DNA of 64,000 bases from Leuctra nigra (lineage: Eukaryota > Arthropoda > Insecta > Plecoptera > Leuctridae). Shown here in pieces: positions 22,301-33,800 of this stretch. Position 1 is the first letter of the stretch. Every line of letters starts with the position of its first letter. The translations under genes and the position numbers were made by a program. Location: NCBI GenBank assembly GCA_934045905.1, contig OW203768.1, forward strand, positions 23,093,060 through 23,157,059, written 5' to 3'. The notes beneath the pieces were generated by a model. It had not been told where the DNA came from. It searched no databases and saw nothing but the letters and a program-made list of their open reading frames with translations.

Positions 22301-25300
22301 GAGGTGAAATTGGCCTACGTTAATTTACAAAATTTCGTTGCGAACGAATCCATAAGTTTACATGGGCTTGACAATTGAAATTGCGTTAATTTTCTTAATA
22401 TTCGAACGTTAGTTTTGCACAGCCCTAAATACTTCATGTTACTTCGACATTGGAGTTTGTATTTACCTTGCCAATGAGGTCAGAGCCGTTGAACACCGCC
22501 ATGAGAATGACCGGCATCCACGTGCCGAACCTGCAGCTGACCACCTCAGACTCGATCCCCGGATACAGGCAGAGCGTTATGAAGTACGCCACGCTGATGG
22601 ACAGCATGTAGGGCCAGATGGACTTGGCCACTTCCCAGCGTGCCATGATGCCTCCTGGAAACCATACGATACCTCTCAAAACAGTTGGTTTGACGTGTTG
22701 CGGGGGGTGACCTTGAGAGGTAAACATTGATCATCGTCGAGCACGAACACATCATATCATCGAACTGTAAACGACGCCTGGTATTCAACCCCATGCCAAA
22801 GTAAAACTGTGTACGTATCCGGCCGATGGTCCAATCACGATGTAGAAAAAGGACCGCCATCTTTAAAATATAAGGTGGAAACTCTACGCTGTATCACCAT
22901 TGAAATCTTTGAATACGAACTACGGGTAGAAGTTTGCTCGCGTATAACACAGCTCGCGTATAAATCACTAGCGCTTTCTTGAGGAACTAAAGTTATCAAG
23001 GTCTATCGATTGACTAGTTTTTAATGATTTAAGAGTGTTTTAAGAATGTTATAAGAATGTTTTAATGTTTTAAGAATGTTTTGAATGTTTAAAGAGTATA
23101 TTAATGTGCATTAAAATGTTTTAGAATGCATCGATAGTTTGCAAGATGAGCCCTAGCGCAGGTGAGTGTTACGCGATGGGCAACTACATACCTTGATAAT
23201 CGTGCTATTGGAACTGATATCGCGGAAAGACTCTAAGAGTTTCCACCTTATATTTTAAAGATGGCGGTCCTTTTTCTACATCGTGGTCCAACCTGTTATG
23301 TGTCCTCATTCGCCATCCAAGCAAAGAGATCGCATACCTTCTGACAAAATGTGTTTTATAAAAAAAAGTGAAATTTATGAATATTTCAAAATATTTACTT
23401 CCAATATTCGATTTTAATTGGAAAATATAGTATCTATTTAAAACTTTCAAGGATTCGAAAAAGATTCAAATGTTAAAATCTCAAGATTGTAACAATTCTC
23501 TAATTGGCTTGCTTTGGTTACCTTGACCAGCCTATTTTCTTTTATTTATAATATGCCATCTGAATTAATTTTTCAACTAGTACCTACATACTCAATATTT
23601 GGTTCGATATTCCAAATATTTTGGTAAATTATTCGATATTCACTTTCAAAGTAAGTTACAATATTTACACCCCGTAGTTAAGACTATTTGACTGTACTAA
23701 TCAAGTGACTTACGCCTCATGCCAGCCCAGCTGTTAGAGCTGCTGGACGTGCTGTAGACACTGGGCATGCGGATGACGACATCCTCCACCTTGTACGTCG
23801 GGCCCGATGGGTTGCTCGACGGCTCGTACACGGGGTTGGAGAAGCTGAAGGCCGAGTATTGACCCACGTTGGTGTCCGAGCTGCTGGTAGCGGAGTCCGT
23901 GGCAAGCGGACTGGTCTGCAGCTTCAAGACTCCGTATTGGCTCTTGGTCAAGCCGTCGCCTTGCTCGGTCGGGTCCATCTGATGGAGAACACAATTTTTG
24001 AAGAAAGTATTAAATATTATGAAAACTGTGAAATATGGTTTTTACTGATTCCCTCAGTTATGTGAATGTTATTAAATAACCAACTGCAATTTGAAAAGAT
24101 TTTCCTCGAGTGGGACTCGAACCCACGACCTTCCGATATCCAGTCAGATGCTCTACCAACTATCTTCAAATCTATGCTCTATCTTCAAAATCGGTAAGTT
24201 GCTAACGCAGCTTATATTGGAACATAGACGCTGCAATATGAACTGCCTCGGTAGCTTAGTTGGTAGAGCATCTGACTTGATATCGGAAGGTTGTGGGCTC
24301 GAGTCCCACTCGAGGAAAATCTTTTCATATTGCAGTTGGTATTTATTATTATGAAAACTGTTTGGGTTTGTTTTGTACAAAGTGTTGGTGTCATTCTTTT
24401 ACAAGTATTGTTATTAGTAGGAATTTCCTCATTAAACCAAGATCAGATATAAAAAATAATTATTCTTGAAATGAGAAACAAATTTCATAAGCGTAATATT
24501 TCCTTGGTATAGGTAATACATTTTAATATAGGTACCTAACCCAGAATTCCTCGATTATCTTGACAACTTCTGTAAATTTTTTGCTCCAAAAGGCTTCGAA
24601 TGTACCAAAAATCTACAGTGTTTGCTTTGCTGGGCATGAAGCACCTAAAATCCCACTCACCCTGGGAAAAGTTAAAGAGTCCTGAACTAATTCCAATTTT
24701 ATCATGTTGACAACCCCACACCATTGACTTCCGCTCTATAAGGGATTCGTGACTGCTATAGCTGCAGCACTGAATGCTTTCGCCGATGTCGGAGGCCGCA
24801 CTGCTTTACCAAATTCTGGCAATATAAAGACATATTATTAATTTTGTTCAATGCCACGGTCTGTCTTCATATTTATAATACGAGAGCATCAAAAGCATAT
24901 TGTTGTGCTGTGTCAGCTTTCCGTGCAATCTTTCCAAATGAAAGATGATCTCAACCGGACGAGTGAAGAATTTGACTTTGGTCTATATGTAAGAACGGGT
25001 TGGTATCCTTTGTCACTAGACATCGACGACAGTTTTGCAAATCCCGCAGAGCGGAAGTCAATGCCAAAACACTCTAATCTTGTTTGTTTAATTGAAGAGC
25101 TGTTATCCTACCAGTCCGACGTCCTCGGTAGGCTCCAGCACGATCTTGCGCGACTCCCTGCACAGCGTGATGTAGAACTGCACGAAGTCGGTGCGCTGCA
25201 CGACCTGGTGCAGCACGCAACACAGCGCGACCATGGAGAGCGACAGCGCGAAGAAGATGATGGTGTTGATCTTCTGATCGTCGAGCAGCAGCTTGGTGAT

Positions 25301-27418
25301 GATTCGGTTGACGGACACGAGGAAGCCGGCCGCACTCTCGCCGGCCATCACCGCTTGCGTGTAGCGGCTAGGAAGCATGCTTGTGTAGCCGTAGAAGCTG
25401 GATTGTTGCACTGGCGGACAGGACCAAGATGTTTCAAAGTGAAGGATAATGAGTATCATGCCCACAAAGTTACAAATGACCCATTTTTTATTTGTTTTTA
25501 TTCTTATTTGATTACTCCTCTTGCCTGCTGAGAAGACAGCACAAGAAGTTGACTGACTTTGATAAATTCACAAACATGTTAAGTCAATGATGAACAGTTT
25601 ACAATTTTTTATACATTTAAAATAATTTTGGACACAAATATTTTTGGGAGTTTCTTCTGTGCGAACGCTTCTCTCGAAACAATTGCTGAAAACTATTTTT
25701 CAATCATGCCATATTGTGTGCAGATAAAGCTTTTTTCAGAAATGTAATCACAAACGTGGTAGATGATGGTGAAGTATCCCACAAGTCACAACTACTATGC
25801 AGAATGTTTCCGAGGGATTTTTGGGAAATTGTGTGAAATGTGCAAAATATCGTAAATTCACAAAAATTAAAATATCACAACAATCCTATGATCAGACCTG
25901 GAGTGTCATCTTGTATCAATAGATATGGTGTCACTATCATGTTCAATAGATAGCAGTGAGACCGTATCAAGTGACACGAGACGACAAGGAATTTTAGAAT
26001 ACCAATCCACCCCGAGGTATTAGTCATCTTCAGTTACCTGTGCATCCCAGAGCGACCACCGCAACTGCCACCAGGTTCATCGTATAGGAGATGGAAGGAG
26101 CGAAGATCTCCCACCAAATCTCGCAGGTTAACACGAACAGAAGAGTGAAGAACGAGAGCAGGTAGCCTGAAGGACACAAACATACCGGTTCATCACACCT
26201 GTAGCTCTCACTGTTCATAGTACCTAAGTTTAGTGCAAGGGGTTAAAAACTCTGGAAATCTGGTGTACACTAGCTTGGAAATCTTGGAAATCTTTGGAAA
26301 TCTTAAAATTCTTGGATAGCTTAGGAAATCTTTTAAAATTTTTGGAAATCTTGAAATCTTCATAAAGTCCAGAAAATCTTGTGAAATCTTGGGATATCGT
26401 AAAATCTCGGAAATCGTGTAAAATCTGCGGAAATCCCAGGAAATCTATGTAAATCATTAGAAACTTCTAGAACTCCTTGGAAATCATTGGAAATCTTTTT
26501 ATATGGGAAATATTTGAAATCTTTGGAAATCCGAAATCAGGTGTACACCAAACCTATTAGTTGTTAACCCCTCGGTGTAGTGGTTGATGAAGAATGTTAC
26601 CGAAAGTGATCCGAGTGTTGAGAGAAAGCGTTTCCACAAGGATGTTGTTGGCAAGAACAGCGAAGAACGCCATCACGATGTAGACCAGTGACATGTCGAA
26701 TATGATGGTCGTTCCAGGGTATTTGTCTTGGTAATAGTCCACCGCTATTATGAAGCTGAAAGAATCACGGTACGATTACGATTTTACATTTTCTAATGTA
26801 AAACTATGATCAATTAAATGAAAAAAATATTTTTAATTGATCAGTTGACACTGTTATATATTAGAAAATGGAACATATTTAAACGTTGACCTAATATAAT
26901 TTTTTAAGAATTGAAATTTCAAGTTTAATTAGGTATTGAAGTTTTTTTTACCTGTTGTTATAATTTACATTGCAAATAAAAAATTGTGAAAAAAATTAGA
27001 AAGTAACAATATGGGCGCATGTGAAGGCATAAGGCCCAGTAAAACCAGAGTTAAATTATGACAGATTAACTAACTTTTGAGTTAAATTCAACGTTTGAAT
27101 CATTTAGAAGTAGGTAGCTCTGTTTTTTTCTTAAAAAATGGAACGCATTCAAAGAAATTAGTTCTTGTTTGAAGTCTCTTTCCCCACAATTGACAACAAT
27201 ATGAGTTAGATGGTACACATACACATAAGAAATTAGATGAGTCATCACCTGTTGTAGGGCAGAAGGAATCCTACTCCAGCGAAGAGCAAAGCGAAGTATA
27301 TGCAGTTGCAGCGATCAACCGGTGGCGAGAGATGGCTGAATCCATTCGTGAAGCGGAAATCATTGGCGTGTCGTGCTTTGCCAAGCTGGATATAACCCCG
27401 ACTTAAGTTCTCATCCAT
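19382..27418 (-). CDS. SLC29A4: Equilibrative nucleoside transporter 4 / plasma membrane monoamine transporter type
   Basis: Eight coding exons read on the minus strand: 27418-27249, 26755-26601, 26166-26038, 25410-25112, 23978-23714, 22654-22467, 21428-21188 and 19683-19382. All junctions are GT-AG and in phase, giving 582 aa (human ENT4 is about 530). Family blocks occur in order: 'FAGVGFLLPYNS' (TM1), 'KYPGTTIIFDMSLVYI', 'ALGCTVQQSSFYGYTSMLP', a long hydrophilic central loop encoded by exon 5, 'IWPYMLSISVAYFITLCLYP', 'VFNGSDLIGKVLASVPYDW' and 'RELTGNIMTLSYNVGLTGG'. Glu at about residue 176 ('VMAGESAAG') appears to match the TM5 glutamate linked to organic-cation/monoamine selectivity in human PMAT, so cation transport at the plasma membrane is plausible. 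The C-terminal tail has several NxT/S sites. Introns carry many MITEs. The gene shares its upstream interval with WBP2. Confidence 0.92.
20283..20347. repeat. Near-perfect 65-nt hairpin in transporter intron 7
   Basis: The left arm 'catagccaactgacatttcg' is the exact reverse complement of the right arm. The pairing continues through 'gatgaaaac', giving about 30 bp of stem with one bulged G and a loop of only a few bases. It could be a recent inverted duplication, a MITE remnant or a small-RNA precursor. Confidence 0.6.
20874..20892 (+). repeat. Poly-G run (19 nt)
   Basis: An uninterrupted run of 19 G on the + strand (19 C on the transporter transcript), inside intron 7. Length may vary or be affected by sequencing. 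Confidence 0.9.
22836..23285. mobile_element. 450-bp TIR element in transporter intron 5
   Basis: The ~49-bp inverted ends start CACGATGTAGAAAAAGG and include 'ccgccatctttaaaat'; the mirror image occupies 23237-23285. Flanks 'gtccaat' and 'gtccaac' suggest a target duplication. The interior holds 'tttgctcgcgtataacac', a theme shared with the MITEs at 4568 and 60975, and a run of short 'aagaatgtttt'-type repeats (about 23030-23130). Confidence 0.7.
24072..24345. mobile_element. Inverted pair of tRNA-derived SINE-like units
   Basis: Two tRNA-like segments face each other. The minus-orientation unit covers about 24072-24160 and the plus-orientation unit about 24243-24345. Both have 'ctcgagtgggactcgaa'-type T arms followed (in sense) by 'gaggaaaatcttttca', then 'ttgcagttggt'. 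The same post-tRNA block, in variant form, sits at about 60218-60235. This suggests a SINE family with a tRNA head. It lies in transporter intron 4. Confidence 0.5.
24246..24315 (+). tRNA. tRNA-like SINE head (pseudo-tRNA)
   Basis: A-box 'tagcttagttgg' and B-box-like 'gggctcgagtccc' are present, with an anticodon stem TCTGA/TCGGA and a T stem GTGGG/CCCAC. The loop would give anticodon TGA (Ser), but the long variable arm of tRNA-Ser is missing and T-loop position 54 is C. It is therefore best read as a pseudo-tRNA or SINE promoter, not a working tRNA. Confidence 0.4.
25955..26015. mobile_element. Fragment of the ATTCTAAA...GACGACAAGG MITE family
   Basis: 'ccgtatcaagtgacacgag' then 'acgacaaggaattttagaat' closely matches the right end of the complete copy at 63848-63985. 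It lies in transporter intron 3. Confidence 0.55.
26237..26535. repeat. Degenerate tandem array of a TTGGAAATC-type motif
   Basis: About 25 imperfect repeats of 'ttggaaatc' with variable 1-6 nt spacers fill transporter intron 2. The flanks share 'tggtgtacac' (about 26260) and 'ggtgtacacc' (about 26540). The array looks like an expanded minisatellite rather than coding sequence, although one minus-strand frame stays open through much of it. Confidence 0.75.
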
Positions 27419-27891
27419 TTTTATTGCTAAATTTATCAATTAGTGTTGAATTGGCACTTCGATTTGGTCAAGTAAATCGCATTTACATAGTTTCAAGTAA
27501 ATGTAACCTTCAACATGGCAAGTGTTCTGCCATACGATTTGAATCTTCACAAGCTGAAACCTAGGATTATAACTCAACTAATGAAACTAGATGAAGTTAT
27601 CTCTTGAAGGTGAACTTGAAGCAAAGCTGTACCTATTTTCTCGATAATATTGAACTACTGTGGTTGTTTTACTTTAATATTTTATTAAATAAGTATTTGT
27701 ACGCAGGTCATGGTCAAAACCAATATTGATTCCTGCGCCAAAATCTTCGCGCGTCGATCTGTTGCGTCATAGCGGGTCACGTGACATGAAGTCATCGCTA
27801 ATTGGTCAGTTGTCATTTGTGGGCGAGTCAACACTGGTGAAACTGGGAAAATAGTCAAGAAAGTGGTGCAACCAGTTTAAATTCCAAAGAA
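27419..27891. promoter_or_regulatory. Shared divergent promoter interval, SLC29A4 and WBP2
   Basis: The start codons lie back to back 473 bp apart. Near the WBP2 side is a palindromic GTCACGTGAC at 27776-27785, an extended E-box like those bound by MiT/TFE-type bHLH factors (CLEAR element), next to CG-richer sequence ('cttcgcgcgtcgat'). No TATA box is obvious for either gene. Co-regulation is an inference. Confidence 0.5.
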
Positions 27892-30800
27892 ATGTCTCTA
27901 AATACAGCACACGCCAACGGCGGTGTGTTAATTCATGCTGGAGAACAGTAAGCTATACATTTTATCCATATTCGTATTTGATTTTCCTTGAATTACTGTA
28001 TTTCTGATTAAAAATGTAATATGGCGTAGCTGTCAAACAAAGCATCTGTCATCCATGACTCGTCCAGAACATTCTGTCGTCGTAGTTCATTGTTTGTGCA
28101 AAATAAATATGTTAAATATATAAAATTCTTGTTATTTTTCGTTTCAGAATCCTCATATATTCGGATAATGTCACCATGGAGTTTCACGGTAACGATCAAC
28201 CCGAGTTCAAAGGCAGCAAATCGGGAAGGTTATATTTGACATCTCATCGAATGGTATTCACAGTCAAGGATACTAGGGATAAAATGCAATCGTTTAGTTT
28301 CCCATTCGTTACTCTTAGTAACGTGGAATTGGAACAGCCGATGTTCGGTGCTAACTTCATCAAGGGCAAAGTACGAGCGCAGCTGAACGGAAACTGGATC
28401 GGAGAGGCGAAGTTCAAGCTGATGTTTAAGTCGGGAGGCGCTATCGACTTCGGCCAGGCAATGCTGAAAACAGCACAGATGGGTAATGGCTGCTTCCGAT
28501 TGATTCACACCTTTTTTACAACAGTCTCTACGTAGATTATTCATCAAAAGGGGCATTGTCGGAAGTCATTCCTATAAATTTCTCTCGAATTTACTGAAAA
28601 CGGTTAGAAAATTGTGAAGCAGGGCTTTTATCTTCCTAATTTTTATTATTTTGTTTTAATAACTCATCTACCTAATTTAGAATGATATCAAATATGAGAC
28701 TTCATGTTAATTTGTTTATTTAGTACAGATAATGAACTTGAACTTGAAGTAGAGTAAGGTTTGTACTGTAATATTTTCTTGCATGTCATTAACATTTTAT
28801 GTTTTTTGTTGTGTGAAGTTGTTATTAAATATTATAAACAACAATAAGTATGCACTCAGCTACTTGAGAGCCTCAGGCAATATTAATGATAGAGTAATAT
28901 TACCTCACTGTACTTTCTCTTTTCATCTGAAAAAAGTGCAAGTAGGCAGCAAGTTGAAGTAAAAGAAAGATCTGCTGGGAGAAAGTCAGTGTGTTAGCAC
29001 ATGTGATGGAGTAGTGATGTTTTACAACTTGCACTCGTGTCACACGCATCATCTTGTCACAGCGTCGAGGAACGGACCGCCGCGGGAAGCCCCGCCCCCG
29101 TATGCGGCGCCCATGGGACCCTGGTACGCGGCCCCGCCCCCGGCGTATGCCCCGCCCCCCGCGGGATACTACGGCTGGGTGCCGCCCACGCACGCCTTCC
29201 CGGATTCGCCACCAGGTGAGCTGTCGCAAGTGCATTCGTTTCGTTCCCGATACAACGACCAAGTTGCTGTTCACATTTGACAATTTTAATGAAGGAGCTT
29301 GATTTCAAAATGCAATGTTCAAAGTAGAGGTGAGTCTGGTACCTAAAATTTTTTGTGACTTCCTTATATTCGGAAAATGCACGTTTGTCATACTAACAAC
29401 CTCGAGCAAATGTAAATTCCCGTTATTATCCCGTTTTTGCGTATGCTGTGTAGTACAGTGGATAATTACATTTGATTTAAATTACATTTTGACCAGCTTC
29501 AATATTGGGTTGCTTGCAATGTGTTCCCACCTCGAACAGAAAATGCTGAATTTATTAGATCATTCATTTATTAGATGATCATCTAAATTGTGTTCTGAAA
29601 ATATGCTCCTGATTTATAGAATATACCATTCCCGTACTTAGTTCATACGTATTTCCGTGTTCCTAAGCAGATGTGTAGGTATCTCTGCTTACATACTCAC
29701 TGCAGGTAGCTTACAACCTGATTAATTACTAGACAATTATTAACTAATTAATTTTCATGAAGTTTCCTGTTATTTTCTATATAAAATACATGTATTTAGA
29801 AAAAAGCTTGCCCACAACATTCATGATATTTTTTTACTTTAAATTGGACACATTAGTTAGACCTGATAGTTGGTTTAAATTATTAAAGTTTATTAAATAA
29901 CTGCAAACATTAAGACTGGTAATTGACAAAGCAATTTCTCATTGATTATGTAACACTATTACCTATAGGCAGTTATTATTCCTATGACAGGTCTAGATTC
30001 TGCCCCAGGACAGGAAATCTGTTTCTAGTGCAAGAGAAAACAGCTGAGGACTTAACAGGTGGCTTGAATCACTTCAACTTGTTGTTCCTGTCTGTAGGTA
30101 ACCATTACTCAACTATCACTGACACTGGCAGTAAGCCACACACGGACACTTCGTAGACAAACCATGAGAATTATTTAGTCAAGTGACAAGAACAATACAA
30201 CTCGTTGCAGAAAGTATTAATGCAACATTCAATTGATTTCAAATATGTATGTTTTAGGTAATATTATACAAACACAAATATTATACAATATTATACAATA
30301 TTATACAATAATATAATAAAAACGTAATAAAGTGAAAAACGTACTATAGAAAACAATTAAACATGTGTTCTTATGGCTCGGTTGAAAAAAAAACGTAGTA
30401 GGGTGAAAAACGTAATTTAAGGAGAAACGTACTAAGGAGGTTCCACTGTGTATTATTAGTTATATAACAATCAGATCAACTTATTTCAACTTTATTTGCA
30501 AAAATTTAAATTGATCGGTCAAACAGTCCCATTATCATTTTTCAACCAATCACAAGAGCTTATTCAAAAACTATCTGACTGCTCTTGTAAAATTAGTGTG
30601 TGTGCATAATTTCAGATTAAGTGGTTAAACGGTGTGAGCTGGGCAGTGCAGGCAAAAACAAAAAACAGACTTATAAAATAAAAATAAAAAAACTGTTGCT
30701 TAACACAAACTGATTACACTGGCTGAAGGAGGCATGTAAGATCCACTGAGTTCTCATAAGCGATGCCGGCTTGACACAAGTGTCCTTGTTGCAGCCAACT

Positions 30801-33800
30801 CGGTGTTTATGACGGACATGCCGCCGCCGTATCCCGGCATCAACGGATACAACGGCTACGCCACTGCGCCGCAACAGTCTGGCGCCGGAGCCATGGGCTT
30901 TGCAGTACCGGCCCACGGCCCTTCCGCCCCTGGTGAGTCATACTCTTGATCTAATCTATCCCCCAACTAATCTATTGCAGTTAGATCTGTTGTTTTTCTG
31001 TAATCATATACCAAAACACTTTTCAAACAGATTTACACAACAGACACATTTCTGGAGAAAATTTTACAACTCTCTTCTCCAAGCACATGAACCAACGTTA
31101 AAAGGGGATGGAAATAGTAATTCTTTTCACGGTCCCAACAGTTGGATCAAGTCTGGCGGGGTTCACTGTTTTACTAAGGCCTTGGAATACTAAGCATGCT
31201 CCTCTTGTCTCTTTCTTTTCTACCCCTTGTCCTCTACTTCTTCCCACTTGATCAGTCCTACACATCACAGTGTCTCCACGTCAGTCTTCCCGTTCTCCTA
31301 TTGCTACTTGCATTGCACCTTCAACTCCTTGAATAATAAATTAAATTCCTTGTTGACCTTGAAAAGAATTGAAGTTATACCTACATAAATATATTTCCCT
31401 CGCGCTAGTGCCTACCTAGTATCTACCTACTTAATGTATCAATTGTCATCTGCTAATTTTCAACCATTACATTCCACAATTAACTTAATTTAAAAAATGT
31501 ATGTGTTATTCACTTCAAATATATAGGTATGTACATTGAAAATATACACATCTGAAAGCAACCAATAATTTTACTCATTTTGGGCTACCTAGGTACATAG
31601 GTAATACCTGGGTCTACAAATTAAATTCTGCTGATGTTTGTTAAAATGTTCAAACCAACCAAGGCTGGGGCGTACATCTTCACGTTCACCTTGTTTTCAA
31701 CTTCATGATATTGGTGGGTCTTGTTTTAAATTCCTGACCCTGAAGACCACACATCACAAATCTAATGCAATGTTAAATTAATAGCACTTTATTGTGTGGT
31801 GCATTTGTATCAAGTGACATGTCAAGGAAATGATAATGATAAGATGCCAGTTTGATACAATCTAATTGTCGATCACATCATTGACCGCTGGACTTGCGGA
31901 TTTTGAACTGTCTTCTTGAACAAACAGAAGAGCTTGACTTGGCAAAGATCATCATTTGATCACGTGTCCTATATTGTTTATTGATACAGACCCAAAAGGC
32001 GTGAACAAAATTGTCCTGCTATGACTATTTGTTGATAAGAAAGTTATTTTCTTTAAAGATTGTTCCCCACATTGGGGCTGAAGCATGCACATTGCAGCTG
32101 GCTTTGAGACCTTCAATAATTCTAATCTAAACCAAAGATAATTGAAGCAAGAAGATGTTTCATGTAATGTTAAAATCTGTCTGTGAGAATTTGCGAAAAA
32201 ATCAGAGTCCCATGTCTCATAATAAACCTCACCAATAGATGTCTCTATGTTTGTGGATCATTCTGGCAGCACTGTATCACCGCGTAGAGAACAGCTATCT
32301 TCACACTATTAAGTTTACGGTGTGTTCACTTCAATGATCTACCATTGGCTCCCGTGAATACGGACTACGGGTGGAATACGCAGAAAAAATGCTATAAAAT
32401 CGACCCTTGGTCAGTCTGCACCCTAGCCGATCGCAGCGCTAAGTTCGCTGGTGGCGGTCCCGGAACTAATGTAGGCAGTCATTTTATTTCTTGAGTGATA
32501 GTCAATGGCGCGAGCTGTCAAATGCCATCTTTTAGGTTATTTGCTGTTTGGTGAATAATAAGTAAGTGAAAATGCTTGTATTACATGTTAATTATTACAA
32601 TCAATAAACTAAACACATTTTTACACTGATATCAACCCTTTTAATTTCATCTGATCGTTATCCAAGTTGTTTAAGTTCTAATTTATACATTTGATTTTGA
32701 ATTAACCCGCTAAAATTCAGATTAGTTCGATTTTCTAACACCAACCATGGTGCTTAGAGAGCGCTGCGAACGGCTGGTAGCCGCAGCCAATCCACTCCAT
32801 AGACCTGGCCATATTTAGCATTGGAGCCTGTTTCACGTCTCAAGCCCATCTGATCTCACCTTAAATTTAATAGTGTGAAGATAGCTGTTCTCTACGCGGT
32901 GACTGTATTTCAAGATTTCAAGGTGCATAGACTGTTTTTATCTATCTCTACAGTCTGTTTTTTTACTGTATGAACTCTCACCAGATGGAGCCACAGTCAG
33001 TTGTTCTGCTAGGCCGAGAAAGACTTCATTGCGCCCTCATCTTGCAATGTTGTCTTTCTCGGCCTAACAGAAAAACTGACGGTGTCTCGGTCTGTAGAGA
33101 GTTCAAACATAGGAAAAACGAACTGTATCAGCATTTTCATATGAAATATTTCATGGCCTGCTTGAATTAAAAATAGCAAACAAAAGTTTATTTGCCATGA
33201 AAAGATAGGTTTTATTTAATTTCTCTCTCAATACAATATAACGAAATCACATGAGATCAATTGCACTTAACTCAGCTCGAAATTGTGTATATGAAATGTT
33301 ACATTTAATTAGTAACTGACGATTACCAGAACCATGAAACTTGAAGCAACTTCAGAACTAGCTTGGACTATTTCAAGGTAAACTGTGAATTAGATAAGAT
33401 TTATATTGCAACATTGTATTTGAGGGTTTTGATAGTCCAATATCATGAGTGGGAGAGAGACAGACATATATGAATCAGAGCTTGGTTAGGTTTATTTTTA
33501 GTCATGGGACTTAGTTTTTTTCGCAAAATTCTCACAGACAGAGTTTAACATTACATGAAACATCTTCTTGCTTTAATTATCTTTGTCTAAACTATGGTTT
33601 ATTCCTTGTTTTCTTCTCTTCCATATCCTCCTGATTGTTGTGGAGAGTGAGAACGGATGGACATTGTGTTTCAGATGCGAAGGCTGCGGAAGCCGCTCAG
33701 AGTGCGTATTACGATCCCAACCGGCCGCAATGTGCATACGTCCCGCCCCCAGCTTACTATGTAAGTCGCACACATTTGCCGTTTCGTAGTCGTACGTGAG

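Noticed and set aside
22080..22430. Possible MITE with 'gccgcgtttacaacaactta' start
   Set aside because: The left end resembles other MITE ends, but I could not find a convincing matching right end.
24851..25531. 226-codon plus-strand frame
   Set aside because: It is antisense to transporter exon 4, whose protein is clearly ENT4-like.
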